The translations under genes and the position numbers were made by a program. The notes under the pieces are model-generated. The model ran no database searches. It saw only the letters and a program-made list of their open reading frames with translations, and had not been told where the DNA came from. Positions 25,988 to 34,315 of a DNA stretch of 64,000 nt are shown one piece after another; within the stretch, counting starts at the first letter, position 1, and every line of letters starts with the position of its first letter. The stretch covers positions 799,347 through 863,346 of the forward strand of contig NZ_JAANYN010000002.1 of the NCBI RefSeq assembly GCF_011290685.1. The letters are read 5' to 3'. Origin of the DNA: Cyclobacterium plantarum. Lineage in GTDB: Bacteria; Bacteroidota; Bacteroidia; Cytophagales; Cyclobacteriaceae.

Positions 25988-28123
25988 TTATTGGTTCGAA
26001 TTACGAATAAGTTCAATCGCCTTCTCAGCAGCATTTTTTAAGGTATTGCGGGGCGACCTGACTTTTGCGGCTTCATTGAGAAATCTCAGGTGTGATGCAT
26101 TGCCATTTGCCCCGATGGCCATAAGTGCCTCCGCTCTAACCAGGAAACTGTCATCCGTTTCGTAAATGCGCTTGAAATCACCTATCATAGAAGGGTCTTT
26201 TAGTTGTCCCAGGGCCTTTATAGCTGCAGCCCTTACTTTTGAATGGCTATCGCTGACAGCATCTAAGAAAACTTCTTTACTATTGCTTGCATGGAATTCA
26301 GACAAGTGCTGAACAGCCGCTTCCCTGAGGGCCCAGAAATTATCCCCCCTGGCAAGCTCAGTCCATTTCTGAATCGTTTTCGGAGAGCTGCTAAAGGCCT
26401 TAAGCTGATCAATAGCCCATAATCTGCCGGGTACATCATCGTTTTCAACCTGAAACAAAAGTTCATCCTCGGTTTTGATAAATGTCCATTCCTTGAGCAG
26501 GTGGTTGCCTTCATCAAAACGGACCATCATGGGCGCTTCATCGAGTTTGAATTCAAATTTTTCGATAGGATCCTTCAACCAGATCTTTTCAACCCGCTTT
26601 CCATCCTTATGGTAAAATCCGATATTAACGGGAATGGTGTAAATGGGCACATCCTCCCACTTATCCTGCGTTTGTTTTATTTCCAACCCAAGCGTCTTAG
26701 TGGATTCATCCCAGTTTTTGCTGACCTCAAATACGGCATGTCCCGGACGAAACAGAAACTGTTCGAAGAACAAATCCATGTTCAGGCCACTGACCTCTTT
26801 CACACATCGCATAAAATCCTGGGTGCTTACTGCCTGAAATTCGAATTGATGCAGAAACTGATTGATAACTCTGAAAAACGTGTCATCACCCAAAACAAAC
26901 CGAAGCATGTGCAAGACATTGGCTCCCTTGGGATAGGCATGGCTGTCAAAATTCTGTCCCGGATTTTCATAACGGTTAAAGACAATGGGGCGCATATACC
27001 GGTTATTCGCTTCGCGCAGGTAGGCGTTCTTTTTCCGCAGCAGGTCATATGCCGCTTCATCCTCACCCCAATCAAATCGTTTATACAAGTAATCGGAATA
27101 GGTAGCAAAACTTTCATTGATCCAGTTATGCTCCCAGCTTCTGCATGTAACCAGGTCTCCCCACCACTGATGCGCAACCTCATGGGCGAGAATCCCTTCA
27201 AAAGAAAAGTCGATTGCTTCGGCTACAGTTGTTACGGCCCCTTCTCCAAGAAGGGTTGCCGATGTGGCTTCGGCTCCCCCACCCTGATGCGCAGAGACCA
27301 CCTGATCATATTTTTCCCAGGGATAGGGATAGCCATATAGACTGGTAAAAAAATCAATCATATAAGGTGTCTTGGCAAATGATCTTTTTGCGTCCTTCTC
27401 ATGTCTTTCATATACCCAATAATTTACAGGCAATGCGTCCAGAGAATCTTCGATGACCGTATAATTTGCAATGCTAAGATTTGTGAGATAGGTGGAGTGC
27501 GGCAGGCTTTGTTTCCAATGGTAAGTGTGTTTACCATTTTCCTGATTTTCCGTAATGCTCAGTAGCTTACCATTTGACAATACCTTGTAGGCACTGTCAA
27601 CAGTAACAATCATTTCCTGTGTTACTTTGTCATGGGGATAGTCGTAACAGGGAATCCATTGCCTGGCTTTGTTGGGCCAGCAATCGGAAGAAACCTGCAT
27701 GGGATTGGTTTCGGTTTCATCTATAAACTTCAGGCCTTCTACCTGCTGGGAGAGGTTGTACTTTATGGTAAAAGTCAGGGTGTCTGCGTAGGAATACCTG
27801 CGGGAGAGGTTAATATGGACTTTGTCTTCGCCCTGAGTAAAAGAAAGCGGAAAACCCTTGCTGTCAAGCACATCGCTTACAAGCAGTGATACCGCATCCA
27901 GGCTGACCCTGTTCAGATCACTTCTGAGCGGTGTGAGGGTAACCGTGTTTTGTCCCGTCAATTGCTTCCCCTCTATATCGATATCCAGCTTTATGCGGTA
28001 ATGTAAGGCATCAAAATCCCTGTCCGGCTCGAAGGTCACGGGCCTTTGATAAACGTCAATCTGTTGGGCAAACAGTTCGTAATGAGCCAATAAGAGCATT
28101 AGAAAACCAAAAATATACTTCAT
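25988..28123 (-). CDS. M1 family aminopeptidase with C-terminal HEAT-like repeats
   Basis: 711 residues, signal ending YELFAQ. The N-terminal beta domain contains RYSYADTLTFTIKYNL. The zinc motif is LAHEVAHQWWGDLVTCRSWE, with the third ligand Glu in NESFATY. The usual GxMEN substrate motif is replaced by HQGGGAEATSATLLGEG, so N-terminal-amine recognition is altered or lost. The last about 130 residues carry alpha-helical repeats (VRAAAIKALGQLKDPSMIGD) in place of the usual ERAP1-like domain. It would remove N-terminal residues from peptides in the periplasm. It starts 25 bp after the M24 gene. Confidence 0.87.
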   Translation of the reverse strand: MKYIFGFLMLLLAHYELFAQQIDVYQRPVTFEPDRDFDALHYRIKLDIDIEGKQLTGQNTVTLTPLRSDLNRVSLDAVSLLVSDVLDSKGFPLSFTQGEDKVHINLSRRYSYADTLTFTIKYNLSQQVEGLKFIDETETNPMQVSSDCWPNKARQWIPCYDYPHDKVTQEMIVTVDSAYKVLSNGKLLSITENQENGKHTYHWKQSLPHSTYLTNLSIANYTVIEDSLDALPVNYWVYERHEKDAKRSFAKTPYMIDFFTSLYGYPYPWEKYDQVVSAHQGGGAEATSATLLGEGAVTTVAEAIDFSFEGILAHEVAHQWWGDLVTCRSWEHNWINESFATYSDYLYKRFDWGEDEAAYDLLRKKNAYLREANNRYMRPIVFNRYENPGQNFDSHAYPKGANVLHMLRFVLGDDTFFRVINQFLHQFEFQAVSTQDFMRCVKEVSGLNMDLFFEQFLFRPGHAVFEVSKNWDESTKTLGLEIKQTQDKWEDVPIYTIPVNIGFYHKDGKRVEKIWLKDPIEKFEFKLDEAPMMVRFDEGNHLLKEWTFIKTEDELLFQVENDDVPGRLWAIDQLKAFSSSPKTIQKWTELARGDNFWALREAAVQHLSEFHASNSKEVFLDAVSDSHSKVRAAAIKALGQLKDPSMIGDFKRIYETDDSFLVRAEALMAIGANGNASHLRFLNEAAKVRSPRNTLKNAAEKAIELIRNSNQ

Positions 28124-28148
28124 GTTTCTTTGAATTAATTTAGGTTTC

Positions 28149-29501
28149 TTATTGATTATTTTTCATAAATGCCTCTATTTCAGCTACCGTCCGGGGCAGC
28201 CCTGCTGACAGGATTTCAAAGCCATCTTCGGTGATCACCACAGTGTCTTCGATCCGTATACCGGTTACCTCGTCCGCTTTTCCCATGATGTCGCAGGCAA
28301 AGACAAAACCGGGTTTCAACGGTTCTCCACGGTCAAAGTCAAGCATCCGGTCATGCACGGCCATGCCTATGCTATGGTTGAATCCGCCGTCCCGAATCCA
28401 TAACTTGAACCGGGGATCGGTGGTGTCAAATCCCAATTTTTCAAGCTCTCCTTTAACGACCGCACCGATCTCTGTCAGAGAAATCCCCGGCCGGTAAAGA
28501 CTCTGGCATATTTCCCTAACAAAAAGACCCAGCTCGTATATCTCCCGCTGCGTTTCGGAGAATTTTCCACTGGCCGGAAAGGTGGTTGAAACGTCTGACG
28601 CATAGTACCCCACATTGGCACCACCATCCAGGATGATAAAGTCTTCTTCCTGCAATGTGCGGTCATATTGCATGTAATGCCCGTAGGCATGGTTTTTATC
28701 CGACATGATAATGGTCCCGAACGCCAATCCTTTTGCCCCGCCGGACATACAAACCTGCTGAAAAAGGGCGGCCAATTTTACCTCTGCTACCCCCGGCCTG
28801 GTATTTTTTATGACCGCTTTGTGTGCTTCAACAGAAAGCTGGGCTGCCTGACGAAGCACATCAATTTCAGCTTTAGACTTGATCTTTCGCAGTTCCCAGA
28901 TAAATGGCGTACAATTCACTACCTGGTTTTCAGGAAATCGCTGGTTTAAAACCTCCACGAATTGCATTTCTCGGGTAAGTCTGCCATCCCATTCATTCTC
29001 GGTTACGGAGCGTCTGAATTTGTTGTATTTTTCCATGGAATTTTCGCCTATATGTTCTTCCGGACTGAAGGGCGTATAAATTACCGTACTGCGCTTTAAC
29101 CTGTCCTTTAGCGTTTCAGAAAAATCCTCATAGGGAAGATAGTTTTCAATTCCGGTAACTTTTTCAGGCTCCCTGACCAGGTCCAGCGGTATGTTTTCAC
29201 CATCAGCATGCTGCTCACTGATGGTAAAAAATAGTGTACTTTCCCGTCTTTCACCATCCACGATAAGAATGGCATTGGGAATTTCAACCCCCGCAAAATA
29301 CATCATGTTGTTGTATTGGCTGAAAGGTGTATCTCCCAAAGGTTCTGATGCACCCCGGATGATGGCAATGCCATCAGGAATACTATCCATGAGCTTCTGC
29401 CTGCGGTTGGCGTATTCATCTTTCTCAAAAATTAGCTGTGCATTTACCTCAATTACCGTGAAGCTAAGCAGCAGCGTTAGAAATAAAGCAGATTTTATCA
29501 T
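28149..29501 (-). CDS. M24 family Xaa-Pro aminopeptidase, exported
   Basis: 450 residues with a signal peptide ending TVIEVNAQ. It has an AMP_N-type N-domain (RRQKLMDSIPDGIAIIRGAS). The pita-bread catalytic domain has its dinuclear metal ligands in LDGGANVGYYASDVSTTFP (two Asp), GFNHSIGMAVHD (His) and GIRIEDTVVIT (Glu). It releases N-terminal residues preceding proline. Proline specificity fits Hyp/Pro-rich glycoproteins, which is inference. This is the promoter-proximal gene of the six-gene operon; the shared regulon promoter lies 100 bp upstream. Confidence 0.87.
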   Translation of the reverse strand: MIKSALFLTLLLSFTVIEVNAQLIFEKDEYANRRQKLMDSIPDGIAIIRGASEPLGDTPFSQYNNMMYFAGVEIPNAILIVDGERRESTLFFTISEQHADGENIPLDLVREPEKVTGIENYLPYEDFSETLKDRLKRSTVIYTPFSPEEHIGENSMEKYNKFRRSVTENEWDGRLTREMQFVEVLNQRFPENQVVNCTPFIWELRKIKSKAEIDVLRQAAQLSVEAHKAVIKNTRPGVAEVKLAALFQQVCMSGGAKGLAFGTIIMSDKNHAYGHYMQYDRTLQEEDFIILDGGANVGYYASDVSTTFPASGKFSETQREIYELGLFVREICQSLYRPGISLTEIGAVVKGELEKLGFDTTDPRFKLWIRDGGFNHSIGMAVHDRMLDFDRGEPLKPGFVFACDIMGKADEVTGIRIEDTVVITEDGFEILSAGLPRTVAEIEAFMKNNQ

Positions 29502-29600
29502 TCCTGGATTATTGTTTTTATTTAATCAAAAGAAAAAAGGGAGCCATTTGATACCATTTTATCAGTTGGTTTGAGGCGGAGCCTGATTGCCATTATTCTC

Positions 29601-29668
29601 TAAAATTACAAGGTTTGCGCTGGTTAATCCTCAAGCATCTTAGCCAAAAAATGTGGTATGTTAACACT
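29601..29668 (-). promoter_or_regulatory. Shared regulon promoter, copy 2 (peptidase operon)
   Basis: Minus strand: GTTAACATACCACAT (about 29664-29650), TTTTTTGGCTAAGATGC (TAAGAT at 29642-29637), 28 nt, then TAATTTTA (29608-29601). About 40 bp of the upstream half are nearly identical to copy 1 at 11.2 kb, and similarity continues through the 28-nt spacer (shared TAAC and GCAAA). It drives the M24-M1-M60-sulfatase-M3-S10 gene set. Confidence 0.7.
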
Positions 29669-29821
29669 GACCGGGCTGAGCTAAAGCATCTTCGTTGCCT
29701 TTCATGAAGACTTAAATGTGATACTCGAAAAAAATTTCCCAAAGCAACAATGTGTTCAGAGTACTGTAAACCTGGGATTCGATGCTAAATGAAGTTTATT
29801 TTACTACGCGGCTTGTTATTT

Positions 29822-29986
29822 TCAAGCTTGCGGTTCGAAGGTGGGGCGTAAGACATTTTTTCCTGAAAATTTCACCATTCTGGCAGCTCGTTTGGGTTCA
29901 AAGACGATCCCAGGCGGAAAAATCCGACTGTCATCCCGGTCGTATTCCATCACATTCTCCACAAAAGAAAGGGTGCCGTCACTCAT
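29822..29986 (-). pseudogene. Unassigned 54-codon open frame, probable gene remnant
   Basis: The frame MSDGTLSFVENVMEYDRDDS continues with RIFPPGIVFEPKRAARMVKF and ends SGKNVLRPTFEPQA. Its composition is protein-like (charged and hydrophobic in register, no low complexity), unlike the surrounding spacer. I do not recognise it. Upstream in-frame codons stay readable for a few residues (VPK) without a clear start. It probably is the tail of a lost gene. The rest of the 600-bp gap 29502-30101 holds promoter copy 2 and a short inverted GCCCTGTAGGGGCG near 30082. Confidence 0.4.
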
Positions 29987-30101
29987 TTTGGGTACCGTCT
30001 GCTACTCGGAAGGCCTAAGGGCGTTTATGTATGGACCCAGTGTAGTTTTCAGGGTTGGCAAAGCACTAACGGAACCCAAGCCCTGTAGGGGCGAAATATA
30101 T

Positions 30102-31613
30102 TTATTTAATACTCAGCGGATGCCCTTCCTCAAACAAAACCGGATATCTCTTTTTGATCATTTTCTGTTCTTCAGGGTAAAGTGCTTCTATTTCCATGGG
30201 CACATCCTGCGGTCGGGTACCCTTTTGGTTCAGGCGGTTCATCAGACTCCAGTTCCGGATCGGTTTGCCAGGTTCGGGATTACCAGGTTCCTGAGCTTTC
30301 AGATCATATCGGGTAAAATCGATCACTTTTTCAGGAGTTTGGGCAATCCAGTCCCTCAGCGTAGCCATCCTGAAATCTTTGTTCATGAACCAGCGGATCT
30401 CCAGTTCCGGTTCCGATCCGCAGATGCCGGAGCCCCGATGAACAAAGCGATAATCCAATTCATCATTGCTTTTGAAATGCTCCCGCCAAAGCATCCCGAA
30501 TTCTCCATGCGTGATGGCCTTTGCATCCGGCCAGCGCCGGCGTATTTCACTGAGCCAGATATCAAGCCCTTCCATGCCATTTCTTCCCTGGTAGCCAGGC
30601 CAGAGCTTACGGGCTTCTACAAGACTCAGTTCCCAGATAGAGGTTACCCATGCGAAACCATTCAATTCGAATCCCTTGTCAAAGTGGCTGGCAGTGGTGG
30701 CAAGCATTTGTCTTACTCCTTGTTCTGTACCCAGCCGGATCACTGTTTCGATGGGGCCTACTCCCATCCGGCTACCACAATTGACGCCGTCTATGCGCCT
30801 GGCACCAGGATACCTGGCATTCAAAAAGTCTACCGTCCAGCCATCAAGGTTGACACAATCAATGAAATCCGCTTCTCCCTGAGCCGGCTTGTTGAAATGT
30901 TCGGTAGATGGATAATATGGGTACACAATGGATCCGTCTCCATCTCCATTGTCTACCGCATACTGGCTCCATATGGTGCCCTGGCTGACGTGTATGCCTT
31001 CTTCTTCTGACAGGTACCGGAGGTTATCGGCAGATAAAAAGCCACCGATCACGGCAAGGGGCCGGTATCCGTTGCCCACCATCTCAGAGACCATTTGCAA
31101 GCCTTCATGCAGGTCACGGTTAGTTTGCTCGCGGGAATTGTACATGGGTGAAAAGTAGGCACCAGGTATAAAGGTGATTTCATCTCCGTATTTTTTGTGG
31201 TAAGAGACGATGAGCTCCCTTAAGTCCTGATAATTCTGACGTTCGTCCTGAAGGGCAAGCCAACTGAAGGCCCAAGTCATTCTTGCTCCGGGCCAGGCTT
31301 TTTCGATGGCTTCCCGGAAGATGCGGGCCTCGCGGGGACTGTGCACGGCCGACTCATCCACACCATGAAATTCGGTACGGGTGGTTTCTATTTGGTTTAC
31401 ACGAACTACGGAAGCAAAAGTCAGGAACCGATTACCCATTAGTTCTTCTTCCTCCACCTCAGATTCGGAATAATCGGTGGGTCCATTGATTTTTGAAATA
31501 AAGTTTTCCGTCTGCCCGATCCCTGTTCCGTAAGTAAGCAGTATCAAGACCAAGCCACTAATTAGCGGGACAACGACGGACTGCATTTTTCTTTTTATGA
31601 TGCTTCGATTCAT
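30102..31613 (-). CDS. DUF3863/DUF3864-like secreted protein
   Basis: 503 residues. An N-terminal hydrophobic segment (VVVPLISGLVLILLTYGTGI) ends GQ, consistent with export. The sequence RFLTFASVVRVNQIETTRTE and HSPREARIFREAIEKAWPGA resembles the DUF3863 family found beside Bacteroidota glycan loci. DAKAITHGEFGMLWREHFKS lies in the second half. ITFIPGAYFSPMYNSREQTN and GYRPLAVIGGFLSADNL suggest a TIM-barrel-like, polysaccharide-deacetylase-like fold. Function unknown. It follows the DUF1080 gene by 34 bp on the same strand and probably shares its transcript. Confidence 0.55.
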   Translation of the reverse strand: MNRSIIKRKMQSVVVPLISGLVLILLTYGTGIGQTENFISKINGPTDYSESEVEEEELMGNRFLTFASVVRVNQIETTRTEFHGVDESAVHSPREARIFREAIEKAWPGARMTWAFSWLALQDERQNYQDLRELIVSYHKKYGDEITFIPGAYFSPMYNSREQTNRDLHEGLQMVSEMVGNGYRPLAVIGGFLSADNLRYLSEEEGIHVSQGTIWSQYAVDNGDGDGSIVYPYYPSTEHFNKPAQGEADFIDCVNLDGWTVDFLNARYPGARRIDGVNCGSRMGVGPIETVIRLGTEQGVRQMLATTASHFDKGFELNGFAWVTSIWELSLVEARKLWPGYQGRNGMEGLDIWLSEIRRRWPDAKAITHGEFGMLWREHFKSNDELDYRFVHRGSGICGSEPELEIRWFMNKDFRMATLRDWIAQTPEKVIDFTRYDLKAQEPGNPEPGKPIRNWSLMNRLNQKGTRPQDVPMEIEALYPEEQKMIKKRYPVLFEEGHPLSIK

Positions 31614-31647
31614 TCGGTATGTTTACTTTTCAAATGACGGGTTTTAA

Positions 31648-32341
31648 TCAACGTTTCGTTATGACTATGTTGCGGTAGGCTACGGGTCCATGGTCACCTT
31701 GTAGCATTAGGGGCCCCAAGGGTTCTTCTATTTCATCTAAGGAAGATGCGGTAGGCCCCGTTACCGCTGCATTTTCGTGTACGGTGATGCCATTAAGCTT
31801 CACCTTTTTAAACATCGCATGCTTTGTTTTTTCCCCATTGGCGTTAAACCGGGGGGCGTTAAATTCTATTTCCAGGTGCTGCCATTCCCCTGGTGCTTTG
31901 CAGGCATTTGTCAATGGAGCAATGCCTTCATAGGTTTTAGTACCATCGTATCTGGCATAGATACCTCCACAATCCCAGGAAACCGGGTTTTCTTTTCCCC
32001 AGCTATCAAAAATCTGGATTTCATACCTTCCCTGTAAATAAACTCCGGAATTGGATCCCTGAGATACCATAAATTCCAGTGTTAGATGAACATCTTGAAA
32101 ATTTTCTTTGCTAATAAGATTGATGATCCGGCCAGCCTTTCCATTAACAAATACTCCCTCCCCTCTAAGGCTTGTTAATCGTTTAGCGTCTACCGAATTT
32201 AATTTTACCTCCCCACATTCAAACCATTCTCCTATTGGTGCTTCAAAATCATCCAAAGTCATTTTTTTTTTGCTGACTCAAGGCTTGGTTGAACATGAGT
32301 AGCGGCCATATGATAACTAAAAGAAATTGCTTCTTACTCAT
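31648..32341 (-). pseudogene. DUF1080 (3-keto-disaccharide hydrolase) protein, signal peptide out of frame
   Basis: The main frame (ATG at 32262, 204 residues) is a DUF1080 beta-sandwich: FQDVHLTLEFMVSQGSNSGV, YLQGRYEIQIFDSWG, and WQHLEIEFNAPRFNANG. It lacks a signal peptide. Immediately upstream, ATG at 32341 starts MSKKQFLLVIIWPLLMFNQA, ALSQ, a clear signal peptide, which reaches an A10 run (T run 32262-32271 on plus) in the other frame. An A9 run would join the two into one normal secreted protein. The product could be restored by polymerase slippage on the run. Otherwise it is inactive for export or a sequencing artefact. Confidence 0.72.
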
Positions 32342-32486
32342 ACTTAACTGGTTTCAATGATTGCTTGTCATGGTTGCAGCAGCTTAGCGCCAGTATTATT
32401 TTGTGGAGAAATAGGTTCATCAATGGTTCAATCCCTTACGATTCATGAAAATGAGCACAATCCCTGATCTAGTTGGGGAATAAACT

Positions 32487-32534
32487 GGAAAAATCAATCC
32501 AGGTCGCAGGTCGGAAGACCTTTGACCTGGATTG
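32487..32534 (-). terminator. Rho-independent terminator of susCD
   Basis: On the minus strand, CAATCCAGGTC (32534-32524) pairs perfectly with GACCTGGATTG (32505-32495), with a nested AGGTC/GACCT hairpin inside. It is followed by ATTTTTCC. It lies 43 bp past the SusD stop codon. The nested palindrome also resembles a common Bacteroidota intergenic repeat. Confidence 0.65.
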
Positions 32535-32576
32535 TTGAAATGATGGCTTTTCCGCTAGGTAGAAAAAGGCATGTTC

Positions 32577-34304
32577 TTACCAGCCCGGATTCTGGTCCAG
32601 GTTGGTATTTAACGTCAGTTCATTGGTGGGGAGGGGCATGAGGTAGTCTCGCTCCGGGTCAAATCCATATCCTCCATCCGGTCCACTTAACCTGTTCTGA
32701 AAGGGATCAAAGAATCCGTCGGCATTGACCGGAACATTAGATAAAGCCCTTAATTCGGGAGTAGCAAATGTGCCTACGAATCGTTCGCCCATCCAGTACT
32801 CATGTGCTCTCCAACGCATCAAATCATCAAACCGAAACCCTTCTGCAAACAATTCTACTACACGTTCTCTTCTGATTTCTTGTAAAACGTCGGTCAATGG
32901 ATAACCGTAATCAGGCCAGTTGGGGTCGGAGGTGATGTTACCGATAGTAAGGTGTGGCATTCCCACCCTGTCTCTTAACTGATTGATGGTCATGTCAACA
33001 TCCGCTTGTGTCAATGTACCCAATTCGGCTTTTGCTTCGGCATAAATCAACAATGCTTCGGCGTAGCGCATGAAAATATAATCCACATTTCCATTGTTAA
33101 TGCCTTGTGCAGGATCTACCACAATGTGCCGGAATTTTTGTGACTCTATACCTGTACCACTATTGTCTACATCTGGATTTACATAAAGAAGTGTATCCGT
33201 TCCTTCTATCCTTCGGATATCACCCGGAACCATAAATGTCTGGGCAAGTCGTGGGTCCCGGTTCACTTCAAGGATATCTAAAGTTTCATCCCCAACAAAA
33301 TTAGGGCTAACAGCTATGGGCAAGCCATCGTTGCTCAGATAAAATCTTGACGCATCGTAGGTATATCCATAACCATTTGGCCAATTCCACAATTGATTGC
33401 TAAAGCTATCTCCTACTGCCCTATCGAAATGTTGGTAAAAAATCACTTCCCGGTTGCCGGCATAGTCTACCTGGTTAAAGAGTTCAAAATAGACGCTGCT
33501 GCTATCTCCTGTTATGAGAGAGAAATTCCCATCATCCATGAGCTGCTTTGCTGCATCAGCGGCTTCCTGCAAATAGGCGGAACCATCGGTTTGTCCTTCA
33601 AAAACAGAGCCCTGATGGTATTTCTCCCAGGTACCTGCATAGAGTGCTGCTCTTGCTTTAAACAATAAGGCAATATCTTTACTCAAGCGGGTTCCTGGTG
33701 TTGCCAGTTGGTGGCTATGATCCATCAGGGAGATGGCCATATCAATATCACTTAGAATAAAATCAAAAACCTCTGTTCTGTTGGCACGGCTGCCATAAAG
33801 GATGTCCTCATCTTCAGCCGTAACCGGAACTGTAATGATTGGTAAAGCTCCAAAATCCTTAAACAAGTCAAAGTAAAACCATGCCCTGAAAAAATGTCCC
33901 TCACCAACATAATGGTCTCTCATGTTTCCACCTTCGGGAACACGATCAACATTAGCAAGAAAATAGTTGATGTTTCGGATATTTCCCCAATTCCAGCCAC
34001 CTCCAGAGCCCGGAACATTTACAACACCGTCCATACGTTGTGTGAAAGTGCCTCCAAAAGCATTGAGCCCTTCTAAAGCAAAGTCAGTTCCTTCGTCCTT
34101 GGTCGGTGCCTTACCACCTCCGGAGGCCGGCCATCCCTGAAAGGAGTCATAAAACGAGTTAAGAAATAATTCCAGATCGGATTGACTGTTCCAGAATTCC
34201 GGATCGGATATCTGATCGAGGGGTGATCTCTCCAGAAAATCATCCTGACAGGAATACATTGTTATTCCCATAACCCCTATAAGTATATAAAATATTTTTT
34301 TCAT
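32577..34304 (-). CDS. SusD/RagB-family nutrient-binding lipoprotein
   Basis: 575 residues. The signal MKKIFYILIGVMGITMYSC gives a lipidated Cys19, then QDDFLERSPLDQISDPEFWN, the canonical SusD start. The TPR-like helical core is followed by the typical C-terminal block LTDVLQEIRRERVVELFAEG, FRFDDLMRWRAHEY and ending DYLMPLPTNELTLNTNLDQN. It forms the lid of the SusC channel at the cell surface. It is 11 bp after the susC stop codon. Shared regulation with peptidases makes a peptide or glycopeptide ligand (RagB-like) plausible; this is inference. Confidence 0.93.
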   Translation of the reverse strand: MKKIFYILIGVMGITMYSCQDDFLERSPLDQISDPEFWNSQSDLELFLNSFYDSFQGWPASGGGKAPTKDEGTDFALEGLNAFGGTFTQRMDGVVNVPGSGGGWNWGNIRNINYFLANVDRVPEGGNMRDHYVGEGHFFRAWFYFDLFKDFGALPIITVPVTAEDEDILYGSRANRTEVFDFILSDIDMAISLMDHSHQLATPGTRLSKDIALLFKARAALYAGTWEKYHQGSVFEGQTDGSAYLQEAADAAKQLMDDGNFSLITGDSSSVYFELFNQVDYAGNREVIFYQHFDRAVGDSFSNQLWNWPNGYGYTYDASRFYLSNDGLPIAVSPNFVGDETLDILEVNRDPRLAQTFMVPGDIRRIEGTDTLLYVNPDVDNSGTGIESQKFRHIVVDPAQGINNGNVDYIFMRYAEALLIYAEAKAELGTLTQADVDMTINQLRDRVGMPHLTIGNITSDPNWPDYGYPLTDVLQEIRRERVVELFAEGFRFDDLMRWRAHEYWMGERFVGTFATPELRALSNVPVNADGFFDPFQNRLSGPDGGYGFDPERDYLMPLPTNELTLNTNLDQNPGW

Positions 34305-34315
34305 GACGTTGTATT

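Noticed and set aside
32345-32386. Possible fifth copy of the shared promoter upstream of the DUF1080 gene (AGCTTAGCGCC on plus, TAACTGGT 28 nt away).
   Set aside because: The -7 position matches poorly and would leave no leader before the ATG at 32341. Similarity is limited to a few bases.
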